A DNA stretch of 64,000 nt from Pterois miles (taxonomy: Eukaryota; Chordata; Actinopteri; Perciformes; Scorpaenidae). This document shows, piece by piece, positions 1 to 12,540 of this stretch (the stretch's first letter is position 1; every line of letters begins with the position of its first letter). The stretch is from contig CAMQGK010000567.1 in NCBI GenBank assembly GCA_947000775.1, positions 7,867,001-7,931,000 on the forward strand, read 5' to 3'. The notes below the pieces were generated by a model, which worked only from the letters and a program-made list of their open reading frames with translations, searched no databases and was not told the origin of the DNA. The translations under genes were made by a program, and so were the position numbers.

Positions 1-319
1 AATCATTTAAAAAATTTTGGGAGGTCCAAAGTTAAAATTTTGTTTATCTCTGTGGAAGATGTCTGCCGTTAGGTTCCCAGTCAAGGCTTGTTAGCCAATA
101 GTAAAATGACGTTAGTATCACATGGTATCTCTGGGTCATCAGTTAGTGTGGCAAAAATGGATAAATGGCTGAGATTGACAGTGCCTGGCAACGACTTGTT
201 GTGAAGCAAATGGCTGCTGTGATCAGTAGCACCTTTAAAATTGTGAGTTGTGAGGATTTTAACCTCTGAAAATGACGACTAGAAACTCTGTGCTGTCTTT
301 AGTGGAAGTCATCTATCTT

Positions 320-740
320 AAAGGGGACATATGACAAAAAACTCACTTTTCCAGTGCTTGTTCTCATACATTTGGGTATCTGGAGTGCCTATCAATCCAC
401 AAACTGAGAAGTAATATCTTATTTCACAACCCAGTCAGTATTTTGTGGGCTGTCTAGATCAGAAAACATGATTCAACATGAACGTGATTCAATAAGCCAT
501 TCAGATTTTGCTCCCCTTCGTATATCACTTGCTTTTATTGGGAGGGGGTGTTAAAGAGACAAGTGCTAAAATAGAGCATCTCAAAATGACGGTGAACACA
601 GGTACTGTATGTTTGGACAGACAGCATGAGACAAATAATGTGTTTTTTGAACATTAATGCATGTAAACATGTTCTAATAGAAACCCAAAATACAAGTATG
701 AATTGAAAATGACCATGATACGTCCCTCTTTAAAACTGAT
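320..740. repeat. Probable interspersed repeat
   Basis: AAAGGGGACATATGACAAAA at one side, and ACATGTTCTAATAGAAACCC followed by CGTCCCTCTTTAAA at the other. I recall these blocks from a common teleost repeat. No gene. Confidence 0.4.
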
Positions 741-967
741 TTACACAATTTCACAAAATGACAGAATGAGTTGTAACAGTGTAGATTTGAATTATAGTGG
801 CACAGTAATTTCTAACACTGAAAAATGTAATGAAAATGTTTTTAATTAATCTCCCTCTCTCACACACTCCTTCCTCGTCCACACAACATCTGGAATTTAC
901 GGCACAATTTACAGACAGACAGAAATGATTACACATGGTATCATGCGACAGATGTGGGTCAATTTGT

Positions 968-990
968 TTGTGTGTGTGTGTGTGTGTGTG
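968..990. repeat. (GT)n microsatellite
   Basis: Eleven to twelve GT units. It generates a His/Thr run in a spurious minus-strand frame. Confidence 0.95.
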
Positions 991-1449
991 GTGGTTCATT
1001 ATGTTGCTGATGACGGCAGTAGCTGTGACAGATAGTTGTTTGACAAGCGCACACACACAGTAACTGTGAGCATCTGGGATTTACCGTCAATATTAATAAT
1101 ACATATTCCCACTCTGCACACACGCCGTGCAGCATGGAGACAGTTTTCTCCTGTTTGGTTTACTTTGGCGTACTTGGAAACCTGATGATAAGGGAACTAT
1201 TTTTCTCCTGGTTTACTCACCTTCTCAGTGTGCTGATGCAGGATGATCTCTATATGAAGCCAAAGTCAACGTCATTGCACCAGTTTGTGAGTCAGCCCCG
1301 TTAAAAACGTCACATACTGTGACAGAGGTGATTCATTTCTCAGCCGGTTTTTGTGAAATTCAACGCAAATTTGTGCACTCCCTTATAAATCACCAGCGAG
1401 TTTTACACTGTTTCAAAACTTTCCCCGCCTTGCAATTTAGCCTCTCATT

Positions 1450-1453
1450 CACA

Positions 1454-1491
<38 letters not shown>
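1450..1491. repeat. (CA)n microsatellite
   Basis: About 20 CA units with one interruption near 1460. Confidence 0.95.
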
Positions 1492-1493
<2 letters not shown>

Positions 1494-1653
1494 ATGGCGG
1501 GCGGCTCAACCAGATATTGAGATTCATTTTTAGTTCAGTGTCACGCTCGAGGACACTCGGACAGGAGAAGCCGGGCTCAAACCTACTCTAACTCTACCTA
1601 ATCCACAGCCACCCCATAATACTGTCGGATGAGTTCAGCTACAACAGCATTTA

Positions 1654-2612
1654 TAAGGACTGTCAATCAATTACAGTATTTAATCACAATTAATCACTTG
1701 ATTGTCCATGATTAATCGCAAATGAATGACATTTTTCAAAATGTACCTTAAGAGAGATTTGTCACATATTTGATACTCTTATTAACATTGGAGTGGGCAA
1801 ATATGCTGCTTTATGCAAATATATGTATATATCTATTATTGGAAATCAATTAACAACACAAAACAAGACAGATATTGTCCAGAAACCCTCACAGGTACTG
1901 CATTTATCATACAAAATATAATCTAATCATGACAGGCAACAACAGCTGTCAGTGTGCTGACTTGACTATGACTTGCCCCAAACTGCATGTGATTATCATA
2001 AAGTGGGCATGTCTGTAAAGAGGAGACTCGTGGGTACCCACAGAAGCCATTTACATTTTTTTGAAAATGGCCAAGTTAGTTTTTCCTCGCCAAAATTTCG
2101 CATAAGCTTGGAGTGTTATTTAACCTCCTTCCTGACAGGTAAGTATGACATGACTGGTACTCTAGATGCTCTAGAAGAAGAAGAAGAAGAAGATAGTCCT
2201 TTATTAGTCCCACGAGGGGAAATTCAATTTTTTCACTCTGTTGTTAACTTATACACGGTACATGCAGACCCGAACACACACATGCACAAACATGCATCAA
2301 TGGAGAGATGTCAGAGTGAGGGGGCTGCTCCTGACAAGCGCCCCGAGCAGTTGGGGGTTTGGTGCCTTGCTCAGGGGCACCTCGGCAGTGCCCAAGAGGT
2401 AAACTGGCACCTCTCCAGCTACCAGTTCACACTCAGTTCTTGGTCCATGTCGGGACTTGAACCGGCGACCCTCCGGTTCCCAAGCCAACTCCCTACAGAC
2501 TGAGCTACTGCTCCCCCCCGCCGCCTCTAGTGTCATATCATACCAGTATCTTCACTCTAGCTTTTGAATTTATGTTAATGCATTATTATCATATTAACTT
2601 TGACTTCCCCAG
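1654..2612 (-). mobile_element. GGGCTGTCAA-family non-autonomous element, copy A (split by a SINE)
   Basis: Starts AGGACTGTCAATCAATT and ends AACTTTGAC. It shares with copies at 7.2, 14.1, 42.1, 47.6 and 62 kb the blocks TGCTTTATGCAAAT, GTCCAGAAACCCTCACAG, CAACAACAGCTGTCAGTG, ACTGCATGTGATTATCATAA and GGGTACCCA. Orientation is opposite to the 42-kb copy. A SINE occupies 2175-2524. No transposase frame, so it would be mobilised in trans. Confidence 0.75.
2175..2524 (-). mobile_element. tRNA-derived SINE inserted in copy A
   Basis: On the minus strand it has a tRNA-like head (GCAGTAGCTCAGTC, then a GGTTCAAGTCCCGAC box B). A body follows, shared with the SINE at 18.67 kb (GCACTGCCGAGGTGCCCCTG; AGCAGCCCCCTCACTCTGAC). 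It ends in TCC CAC ... AATAAAGGA-type sequence and a TTC-repeat tail. CTCTAG at 2169-2174 and 2525-2530 is a short target-site duplication. The host element resumes on the far side. A 176-codon open frame across it is incidental. Confidence 0.8.
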
Positions 2613-4158
2613 TAGTTATGCAATGGAAAATTTGGAAAACTCTGCTCCATCTATGCCATGATTTCCAAATAAAATCTGAAAATATTCATCATAGATTCAA
2701 TCAAAACTTTGTGGACTAAGTGTGTTGGACAGATGACTTCAGAGTTTTAGATACAGCGGCGTTTTAAAGGGCACACCGAAATGTCAAAAGTGCCAGGAGG
2801 TGATTTGTGTAATATGTTACACAATGAGTCTGTGAGTCCTTCTGACCCCGATGACATCCACTGAATCTGATTACAACCCCTTCCTTTCACTCACTCTAAT
2901 CATTTTCTCCTTTAAACCACAAAGGTTTTATTTTTTTCTTAATCATGTTTGCATTATAAGACCGCTGAATCTCTGTTACCTGTCACCATGATCCCAGCCT
3001 CTATAAACTCACCGTATGGTAATTTGCTTCAATGAGTACGCCCCTCACTTTCAATGCAACTGTCACTAAGACATGATGAAAGTGAAGTCGGGGGATTATG
3101 TTGTGAATTGTCTCGCCCCTCAATATTGGCGGGAAGCCGGCGTGCGAGGTTAAGGAAAGGACAGACGTCTGAGAAGAGGCTGGAGAACAGAGAAAGAGCG
3201 AAAAGGCAGATAAGGGAGGATGAAAAGATAAATAGGAATTATAATGGAAGAGATGATTGTAATTGTGATTCTTATAATGCATAATATTATACTCCTCTTA
3301 TACTCTTTTTAAGATTTATCATCACGGTTTATAATAAAAGCCATTTTTACAAGGAACAACAATAACAACAATAGCTATTACAACACCAACAGCAGCAGCC
3401 GGGTGTCCCTCCAAATCACCTGCTGGGTGATCCTGAGGTGGGCCGTCACTGCTGATTACAGCCCCGCCACTGATCGCCTCATTTCCTTTCTCCCACTGCG
3501 GATACTCTGGACGGACTTCAACACACAGCCAGCTAATCCTGGCTGCAGGGAGACACGCTCATTTACACACTTCACACTCACACACAGGCTGAGAAAGGCA
3601 AGCAGTCATGCGTGATGCACTTGGACATCCGAGGGGGTTGAACCCCCAGAGGAAGAGCTCAGTTTTAGTTTCGTACAAGAGAGAAATTACAGCCGCACCT
3701 TCAATTAATTTCTACATCCATACATATATACAGCTGAAAGTGGAGTTGAGTTGCAACCAAGATGATTGGAAGCCCGCAGCTTCAGCGCTGACATTTACAA
3801 CTTATAATGAAGATTAAAAGCAGAATCTGGCCTGTTATATTCAGCTTAACAGTTGAATAATAATGACTGTATTTCATCTCTTGGAGGGCATACAGCAGCT
3901 AACCTTTAGTACAGGAGTGTAAGAAATGAATCAATCCTATTAGTCCTCACCCTGCTTGATTGTGGCTCTTCTTCCGTCATATTTGTCTCTGACCTCCTCC
4001 CTGCTCTAATCCACTCAAACATTCATTACGTTGTGGCGGCGTCTCGATAGGAATGTACATCATTAGAGGAATTGAGCGCGGCGCTCTCTGAGGAGCCATC
4101 CACAGCACTTTTACCATTGAACCTGGGACCACAGTGTCAGCACTCTGCAGTGTGGGGT

Positions 4159-4202
<44 letters not shown>

Positions 4203-4740
4203 CTCGTGCCAGTGTAAGCAAACACATAAACAAACCTGTAGGTCAGAATAGGAGAATCAAACATTTACTGCTCCGGGGAGTAGAGAGGAACGGGAAAGGC
4301 AAAATAATAAAAAGAGAGGTGCTAACCACAGTTTGAACTCTGTGTCTGGACCCCTGCTGTTTTGGTGCTTCAGTTATAAATGTTTAAAAAAAAAAAAAAA
4401 CAATCCTTTAAGTTGAATAGGTTTTATTCCCATTTATATGGCCATGCAGAAGTGCAGGGCTGCAAGTAGAAATTATTCTCGTTACTGATTTAATTTGTGG
4501 TCAAACAAATGTGTTTCCTGTCTCATAAAACATTTGCAAAGCTGTTTTTTTTTTTACATTTGAGACATGAATTATTGATACAGTAATTACTAGCTAGCAG
4601 TCTCCTTCTTCTCTGCTTTTGCTGACATATTGTTGCACGTTACTTGGCGTGTTACCGCCACCTGCAATTATGTTAAATCATCAGCAGGACTGTGTATCGT
4701 ATGTGCATCTTCGTAGACCCACTCAAAAAAAAGCCATACC
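2613..4740. other. Non-coding stretch
   Basis: Apart from the GT microsatellite at 4160 I see no gene, conserved exon or clear mobile element. Short open frames here have no recognisable content. Confidence 0.5.
4160..4201. repeat. (GT)n microsatellite
   Basis: About 21 uninterrupted GT units. Confidence 0.95.
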
Positions 4741-4744
4741 AAAC

Positions 4745-5310
4745 CTCGATAGGGATGTCACGATACCAAAAAATTAGTAATTGATACCAATACCAGCAAA
4801 ATTCCATGATTCTCGATACCAGTTTGATATCACATTAAAAAACTAAAGTAAAATCCCATGTCCTTCAACATCCACTCCTTTATTACCATTTGCATACTGT
4901 TTTTTGTTCGGTTTAAGTTAAATAGTTCATAATTCTCTCTCTATTATCTATTTTATATTTCTATGAAATATCTTCAAACAACTGGATTCATTCAATTCTC
5001 ACCAAAAATGACATTTTCAAGGTTACATTTGAACACATCATGATAACGTTAGAATTTACCTTCGCCCAAAACTATGTTTTACTGACTAGGGCCTGAACAT
5101 GTCATAATGTAAATCAAGGGCACCTCCCTTGTTGAAATGGATGAGAGCTAGTTAACATTAGCTGTTGACAGTACAGTGCTGTATGGAGCTAACAGCTAAT
5201 CTTAACTACCTTTCATCCTGTCCATTTCAGCAGGGATTTGTTGTTCGCAATGTAGCATTATCTGCGTCCCAAACACTTTTTTTATCGGCATTTTAAATGA
5301 CGGGACGTCA
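4745..5310. repeat. Probable non-autonomous DNA element (GGGATGTCACGATACC end)
   Basis: Opens AGGGATGTCACGATACC, then ATTGATACCAATACC, an opening I associate with hAT-like fish elements. The right end is not clear and may be lost where the AGATA tail fragment begins. Confidence 0.35.
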
Positions 5311-5314
5311 TTAA

Positions 5315-5375
5315 GAGATAAGATAAGATAAGATATGCCTTTATTTGTCCCACAGTGGAGAAATTTCCATTAGTC
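5315..5375 (-). repeat. SINE/LINE 3'-tail fragment with (AGATA)n
   Basis: (AGATA)n followed by TGCCTTTATTTGTCCCACAG. The reverse complement matches the 3' end of the SINE at 18.67 kb (CTGTGGGAC-AATAAAGG). Probably a 5'-truncated retroposon on the minus strand. Confidence 0.5.
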
Positions 5376-7197
5376 TCGAGCCCTGACGGTACCTATGGAA
5401 CCTGCGGTAGAAAAGCAGGTTATAAACTTCACAGGAACTTTAAATTGATGAATTGTTCTGTCACATTTTCTTCAGGTTCATGACCTGAAGAAAAGTGCCT
5501 TGTCTTGTTGGACCAACAGTCCAAAACTCCGGTCCAAAAATATTCAATTCACAGTGATATTAAACAAAGACGTGTGTTCAAGTCAGCAAAATTTCATCAT
5601 GACCTCCGATGAAATGTCTTTTGAGCAAGACTGTGATTCACTGTATTCATAGAAATCTACAAAGACTACAAAGTGTGTATGTGTTGGCTGGGAGTGGAGG
5701 GCTGGACACAGTTATTATCTTCAATGTGTATATTGGCTTAAAACATTATCCTCTACCTCGGGGCCCCGTCGGTGTTTTGTCATTATAGTTATACAATATA
5801 CGTGACTCCTCGCTGAGAGCCACAAAGGCCCAGCCCAGTTAAACACACCTGGCTTTCATCCAGTATAAGCTAATAAACTGGAGGCGGCCGTGAGACTGCG
5901 AGAAATTGCAGCAATATGCAGCAGAGAGGTGCACAAACACACACATCAATACAGAGAATCACACACACGGGTGACAACGCTTCCCACGGGGCACATGCAG
6001 TTATAAAATTAGAGATAAAAAAAAAAGCTCTGCTGTCGACTCACGCCATCCCCTGCTCTTTTGATCACTCCCTAAAGCGGCCAAACACACACACGACTGT
6101 TAAATAAAACACATGCAGTATAACTGAAGTACAAACATACTGTATATTTGAACTAATAAGACCTATTTTATTTTCAGTAGCATAAAGGCCTGCATCACCC
6201 TTTCCTCATGTACAGTACAGTACAGTATCCCTCCATTATTGTGCATGAAGCGATATTGCTCGCGGCTCAGTCCATTAGTGTGTAAAGTACGGGTGGGGAA
6301 GGGAGGACTGCATCATTATGGTTTCAAAGAGCGTGTGCACTCGGCACTAATCAAGGAGCTGTGATTGATGAGGATCCTGAGCTGTGTCTGAATCAAAGGC
6401 TACGCGCTCTCCACTGTACGGACAGGATGAAAACAGGGTATTACTGTAGAGAGGGAGCTACGCCCTCGGTGAGGAGGAATAAAAGGCACAGCTGGTTGGA
6501 TTCAACCAGAAGAACTCAGGCTGACTGCATAATGGGACACGTATCAACCAACACTTTTTAGCAGGTAGAGGAAAGCAGCCACTACAGAGATGCCATGCAG
6601 CTAGAGGAAGTCTTTCCAGCATTTATAAATGATGCGATGTTGAAAGTGAAGGCACATAAAACCATATGTTGAATCGTCTCTAGACCGCCTGCTGCAAAAA
6701 CAGCACTAAATTGATTTTCCAGGTGTACGGTGTAATAAATGTTGCATATTGACAAAAAACAAGTTTATGTAATTTCACAGGCAAACTGATGTCTATATGA
6801 TTCAGACCCTTGTTATTCATGGTCTTCTTGCAGCCCTGTCTCCTACAACATTACATTCCCAAACAACTAAGATGCATTCGCTGTGGTTTTAAACTGTGGT
6901 TAAACAAAATAAAAACACAACAAACTACTTGGTTAGGTGTAGCAAAAAGGTTTGGCTTAAAATGACAAGATTGAAACACAACAAAAACGGTAAGTTTAGT
7001 TAAAAAACAAACAAACCAACAAAAAAAAAATTCTCCTGGGTGAAATTCCTGCATTTGTTTGACCCATCCATCAGCCCGACCTCCTCCCTATATGGACAAT
7101 CCTTACAAATGCATTTGTGATAAGTCAGAAACAAACATAATCTGCGTCAAAACACATTTCCCTCGAAACATAATTCAACTGCAGTTTCATTGTTTGG
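5376..7197. other. Non-coding stretch
   Basis: No gene recognised. A short CAGTACAGTA repeat lies near 6213. Nothing else supported. Confidence 0.5.
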
Positions 7198-7534
7198 GAC
7201 TGACACTCTGACAGCTGTCATCGTCTGTTGGGCTTCACTTTGCCATGCTATGATTTGAGCATATTTTCTATGCTAAAAGCAGTAAACTCAAAGGGTTTCC
7301 AGACATTATTTGTCTTTGTTTTGTGTTGCTAATTGATTTCCAATAATAAATATGTACATACATTTGCATAAAGCAGCATATTTGCCCACTGCCACTTTGA
7401 TGAGCAATTAATATGTGACAAATCTCCCTTAAGCTACATTTGAACAGATAAAAAAAATTTGAGATTAATTGTGATTAATTGTGGATAATTGTGATTTATT
7501 GAGATTAAATATTTTTATCGATTGACAGCCCGGC
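7198..7534 (+). mobile_element. GGGCTGTCAA-family element, copy B (3' part only)
   Basis: Begins inside the family at CTGACAGCTGTC. It carries GGGTTTCCAGACA, ATTTGCATAAAGCAGCATAT and AATCTCCCTTAAG, and ends ATCGATTGACAGCCC. Same orientation as the 42-kb copy; the 5' half is missing. Confidence 0.7.
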
Positions 7535-9247
7535 TGAAAAATAGTGAATACTAATATGTAGTATAACAGCAGCACAAGTACAGAAGAGTAAATCACTAAT
7601 TAAAAGTTATGCAGCAATATCTATCTAAAGTTTGTCAACTTTGTTATATGTTGTTATAGTGGTTTATTTCTTGTCAATTCAACTTTTCTTCTGAAAAATG
7701 AAGGTGTTATTTATCACTTTATTTCCCAGGTTGTAATTGTTTCTTTTCATCCTTTATTGTGAAGCATCTTGTAAAGTCTCTTTTGAGATGAGTTCAATAA
7801 AGTAAATCAGTGGTTCACAAACCTTTTTGAATCATGGTACCACTTCATAGTGTGTCCAATGCCATCCATCTACACAACACACTATTCATTCGACTCGCAT
7901 GTCAGAAAGCAATTGAATGCATGTTGCGTTACTATGACAACTGCAATCTGTTATCGCTGTAGTCTTATCTGCAGCATAACTGCATAGTTAACACAGTTTG
8001 TAAAACATCTGATTTAGAGGTTTGTTCTTCTTTATTCTGTTTTTTTGTGATGGGAAAATAATTTATTAGCGTTTTTAAATTTGATGATGATGACTGGCTA
8101 TAACTGCTGCGAGTACTCGTGACTCTACGGAGCATCTGGCTCCAGCTTGGACCTTGAACTCACTCTACAAATAGCATCACTTCACTCTCTGGGCTTTTTT
8201 TCAGTCAGACTGTCTGTCTGGAGTAATAATCTCTCCATTTGATGACCTCTGTAGCTCATCCCTTCTGTGTCCACTAACAGTATTAGTATTTAAGTCCTCC
8301 ACACACACACACACACACACATACACACACAGACAGACAGACACACACACACATCAGCATGCACACCAGCACAGATAGCCACAGACTGAGCACAGCGGAG
8401 ACTGACCCCAGGATGTTCTGGTTCCCCATTCAGCTCTTGATTCTTGCGTTGTTAAATGCATCTGTGGTCTCAAAAGATATAAATGCACCAAGCACTATAA
8501 AGATAATGAAAACTCAGTGGATACTCATGACTGATGGCTGCAATCACCTCAGCACAATGACAAATGGATAGTGCTGCCAAAACACAGCAGCATGATAAAA
8601 ATATCACACTGCGAAAAGGACGGAAATGTGTCATCCTGTCATCCAAAAAGTGGTGCATGGACAGCGTCCCCGCGGAGAGACGAGTCAATCACCTCCTGTT
8701 AAAAATGACAAGCAGGGAGACAAAACAAATTATTTAGATGGAGACATGTGGCTGACAGGATGCAGAGAGTGGACCAGACTGACAGATGCATGGGAACAGG
8801 AGGAAACAACACACAGATCACCACGCTGATGGATGAAGAAGTGATTTGCAGGTAAACAAGACAGCGTAGGAGCAGACAGGTGAGTGGGAGGCTTGATGGC
8901 CAAACCAGACCAGGAGGACAGACGGGATAGACACACTAGACCAGACAGCCAGTCAAAGGTTGTTAATGCGTCACTAATGCGTCAGAAAGAGAGCTGCTGT
9001 GACATCTGGGGAGAAAGTTGCGGTCGGTTGGTCACATGTGCAGCCCTGGGTTAACTACTGGCAGTAATACCCGGCACGGACAGACAGGCTTAATGAAGGG
9101 TAAGCCATGCTTACAGCTTCTCCCAGTGGTCAGCAGTCAGAGGTTAGCGGATTAGCAGTGGGACACTGAAACAAACAAACTCCAAACAGAAGAGAGGACA
9201 CATATATAGTTGCTGGTGGTCGTTATCTACCCTATGGTAGTTAAAAC
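7535..9247. other. Non-coding stretch
   Basis: Contains the CA/GACA microsatellite. TGAAGCATCTTGTAAAGTCT and TCAATAAAGTAAATCAGTGG (7.75-7.82 kb) look like repeat-derived 3' ends. No gene. Confidence 0.45.
8300..8352. repeat. (CA)n/(GACA)n microsatellite
   Basis: CA run interrupted by TACACACACAGACAGACAGA, then more CA. Confidence 0.93.
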
Positions 9248-9950
9248 ATGATGAAGTGGCCTCCAGGGTGCTCTTACAATGGAGAAAATGTGATTTTGTG
9301 CCCTCTAAGGTGCCCTTTCAGTAGAAAGGATGTGATTAAATGTCCTCCAGGGTATGCTTCCAGTGGAGAAAATGTGATGAATTGCCAAACAGGATGTCTT
9401 TTCAGTAGAGAAAATGTGATGAAGAGCCCTCTTGGGTACCATTTAAGTAGAAAAATGTGATGAAGTGCCCTCTAAGGTGCCTCAATAGAAAAAAATTGAT
9501 TAAGTGTTCTCCAGGTTGCCCTTCCAGTGCACAAAACTTGATGACATGCCCTCCAGGGTGCCTTTCCAGTAGAGAAAACTTGATTTATTGCCCTCTAGGG
9601 TGCCCTTTAACATTTTATCCACTCAAGGGGCACCCTGGAGGACAAAGGGGGTCCTTGGTGCCCCCATGTTCTACCACACTACAGCAAAAGTGCCTTCTTA
9701 GATGCTCCTATGGTAGATAAAACATGATAAAGTGTCCTCCAGGGTGTCTTTCCAGTGTAGAAAATGTGATTTATTGGCCTCTAGGGTGCTCTTAAATGAA
9801 GAAAACATGATAAAGCGTACTCCAGGGTGTCCCTCCAGTAGAGAAAACCTGATTTATTGGCCTCTAGGGGGCCTTTCCAGTAGAGAAAATGAGATGAAGT
9901 ACACTCTAGGGTGGCATTAAAATTGAGAAAACATGATGAAGTGGCATATA
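9248..9950. repeat. 42-bp minisatellite, about 15 units
   Basis: Degenerate unit close to CCCTCCAGGGTGCCTTTCCA followed by GTAGAGAAAATGTGATGAAGTG. Most units are 42 bp (a few 39-41), so the frame is kept and encodes a 14-residue repeat (PPGC-SS-ENV-KC). This explains the runs of open frames at 9248-9460, 9457-9720 and 9732-9920. At 9616-9680 the array is broken by a short segment that includes an inverted unit (AGGGGCACCCTGGAGG). No sign that it is a gene. Confidence 0.85.
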
Positions 9951-12049
9951 GACAACCCTACTAGAACACCCTCCGCAAGCTGGTGCCCCACCGCATGCAG
10001 CTGGTTCCCTTGTAATTGTTTTGCCCTTGCCCCTCGAACAGCTTAAATCCACCACTGACTACAGTAAAATGCTGGGTTATTAGCGTATTTATTGCTGCAC
10101 TGAAGTGGCTATACTCATGACATTGTTGTGTACTGCAAGAAAAAGTAAAGCTGCATCCTAAATTTCTCTTCTCCCCAATTCTCTTCCAATTTCATTCAAG
10201 AACAGAAGAAAAAAGAAAGGTAGAACAAAAGAGAGAATGGAGAGATAGAAGGGAGGAGAAGAGGATGAGAAAAGGAAATCAGGGGAAATGATGGGAAGAG
10301 TCCCATCCAAGGGCATGGCAGTGTTCATGTTCTCAGCCGGCACCATCTGCTCCAGGAGCATGTCGGCATGCCAGCGAAGACAAGCCTCCGCCAAAACATG
10401 CAGTAACACCACCGACACCACAACAGATAAACAAACAAACACAGACGAGCACACTCAACACAGAGCCGCACATTAATTCTGCTCCAGCAAGTGTCTGCAG
10501 CAGAGTTCCAGCTATTACAAAAATCTGGTCTGCAGATATCTGTGAGACAGCAAAATGAATTTTCCAGGGGGGAGAAACACGATGATGTGAAATAATTACA
10601 TTTCTCGGGGAGAAATAAATTAAGAGGATATGGTCCTGTGAGTTGCATCCAGGTGCGGCAAGTGGAGCGTCGGGGGCCGCCGGCTGGCTGAGTTGGGCCC
10701 GGGGTGACGGCGAATAAGCGCACCGACGAGGGACCAGCAACGTGCGTGCATTGTGCTACAGTCAGCTCAACTGGCTGGCTTGTTTCAGGGTGTGTACTGA
10801 GAGTTTGTGTGTTGCTGCTGCTGAGTTTGTCTGCAGCTGGGAGGGGAGTAATGAAGCGAGGTGCACCAGCCGACACATTTAGCACCAAACACACGCTTGT
10901 CCCAAACAAATACACCAGGTAAGCTGCCGTCACGTGACATGAATCTTGTATCAGTCGTGTCATTCATCTGCAGCTGTACAGAGACACAATTAATCATATA
11001 AATGTAAAAACGCACACTACTTTGACCTACTTACACTATCCCATACTATAGTACACACTACACTCGACCTAGATATCAGCCGACATTCATCTCTTCGCAG
11101 AGGACTGGAGGCATTTGTCTATTACCACCAAACGGCTAGAAGGCAGAGAAATGAATCGCTTGTCAACATGTTCAATAGATTTGAGCAGATGGACACTCCA
11201 TCACTCTCTGGACCGTGTTGCTGAGTGCCTGTGAAAAGCTGACCGACGCTGATGCCCTTGCGGATCTCAGCGATTGTTTACAGGCCTCCTGGCGAGCAAA
11301 GACAAAAGGGAAGGGAAGTATGTAAGGGACCTATGGGGAACAAACACACACATTTGTAATGGTCACACTATGAGCAACAAAAGCCACAAAACGTCACGTG
11401 TGGCCAGATTCATTGTTGGCGAGTTGCCGCCGTTGAAGTGATGCTTAAAAGCTTGTTGGCATATGTTGACAAGTGGCGCTGGGGACTAGCTAATGGCATT
11501 TTATTTAGATGAATATGATTGGTTGATACTTCACTGCGCCATTGGAGTGCTGAAAAAAGGTGAGACCAGCTCAACTTTGTTTGCAGCTTCCACAAGTGTC
11601 GGGTGTTAGTTTGCAGCTTCATGTCACGGCTTCCATTGAAAATGACTGTTGCTGTGTTGCTCGTAGTGTGAACACAGTGTTACAGTGCCACTGAGACAAA
11701 TATCATTAACCATTAAGGGCCAGTAGTAACGACACTGCTGTCCTTTTGCCTATAGGAATGACCAAAACCAAAATTACAAAACATGTTTTCTCACTCAACT
11801 CCAGCTGTTAACTTTTTCCAAATGTAAGTTTTCAACACTGTGAGCACCAGAAATGATATTCATCAACCTCTGTAGTACTGGGGTGGAGGCAGATATCTCA
11901 GTGGCAATTATCCCTAAACCTGGACAAATAAAGAGGTAGTAAGCTGGTAACCCGCTCATATGTTGCCTCAGCAAAAGTGTTTTCTGAACAGCTGCCCTTG
12001 AAGGTGAAGAGGATCATTTAAATATGGGGATAACAGACACTTTTAGACT
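9951..12049. other. Non-coding stretch
   Basis: Includes a locally GC-richer part (10.6-10.9 kb) with long overlapping open frames on both strands (up to 212 codons, minus), none with recognisable domains. No exon supported. Confidence 0.45.
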
Positions 12050-12540
12050 GGTATTCATTGGAAGATGCAGGCTGATCTAAATCAGAAGCTCATCTTTCGG
12101 CCAGAGATTATCACAGCTAGTTTCAGGTCAGACCTGATCTTGTGGTCAACCTCTCAGAAGTCCTTGTTCATCGTGGAGTTTACTGTTCCATGGGCAGCTG
12201 ATGAAACGTAAAAACGCAAAAGTCTGTCTGTCTATGCAGACATAGCCGCCGAGGCTGAACAACATGGCTACCGTACCCAGGTGCTCCCAGTAGAGGTACA
12301 GTAGGTTGTTGGGGGTTTGTAGCCACGTCGACAACCAGGCTTCTGAGGGGGATGTGAGTACGAGGACTGGTCTGCCGACAAGCCGTCAGATTGTTATCAG
12401 AAGCTGTTGAGCAAAGACGCAACTGGATTTGGCTGAAGGGGGCACACCTGGGACGCCGGGTGTCACTGTTGAGCCCTCTGGAGGTGTCCCAGACCCATCA
12501 ACAAAACACCAATAAAGGAGGGTGCCCACCTGATGACCCC
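12050..12540 (+). pseudogene. Decayed retrotransposon ORF fragment (nuclease-like C-terminal end)
   Basis: Translation of 12069-12209 gives FRPEIITASFRSDLILW and FIVEFTVPW. 12220-12300 gives YADIAAEAEQHGYRTQVLPV. After a frame change near 12301 it gives GFVATSTTRLLRG and RRNWIWLKG. This order matches the C-terminal end of a reverse-transcriptase polyprotein common in teleosts, as I recall it (PDLVLW ... VELTVPWED ... GCRGFVA). The Asp of SDLILW and the Glu of VEF-TVP resemble a PD-(D/E)xK nuclease, which suggests an RLE-type non-LTR element (inference). Several stops and one frameshift; no function expected. Confidence 0.6.

Noticed and set aside
1973..2503. 176-codon plus-strand frame
   Set aside because: It spans the TIR element and the antisense of a SINE; the protein is repeat-derived.
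9248..9950. CRISPR-like array
   Set aside because: Units are contiguous and degenerate without unique spacers, and the genome is vertebrate.
10325..10963. 212-codon minus-strand frame and overlapping frames
   Set aside because: Several frames are open on both strands in a GC-richer stretch; no recognisable domain, no splice or promoter evidence.
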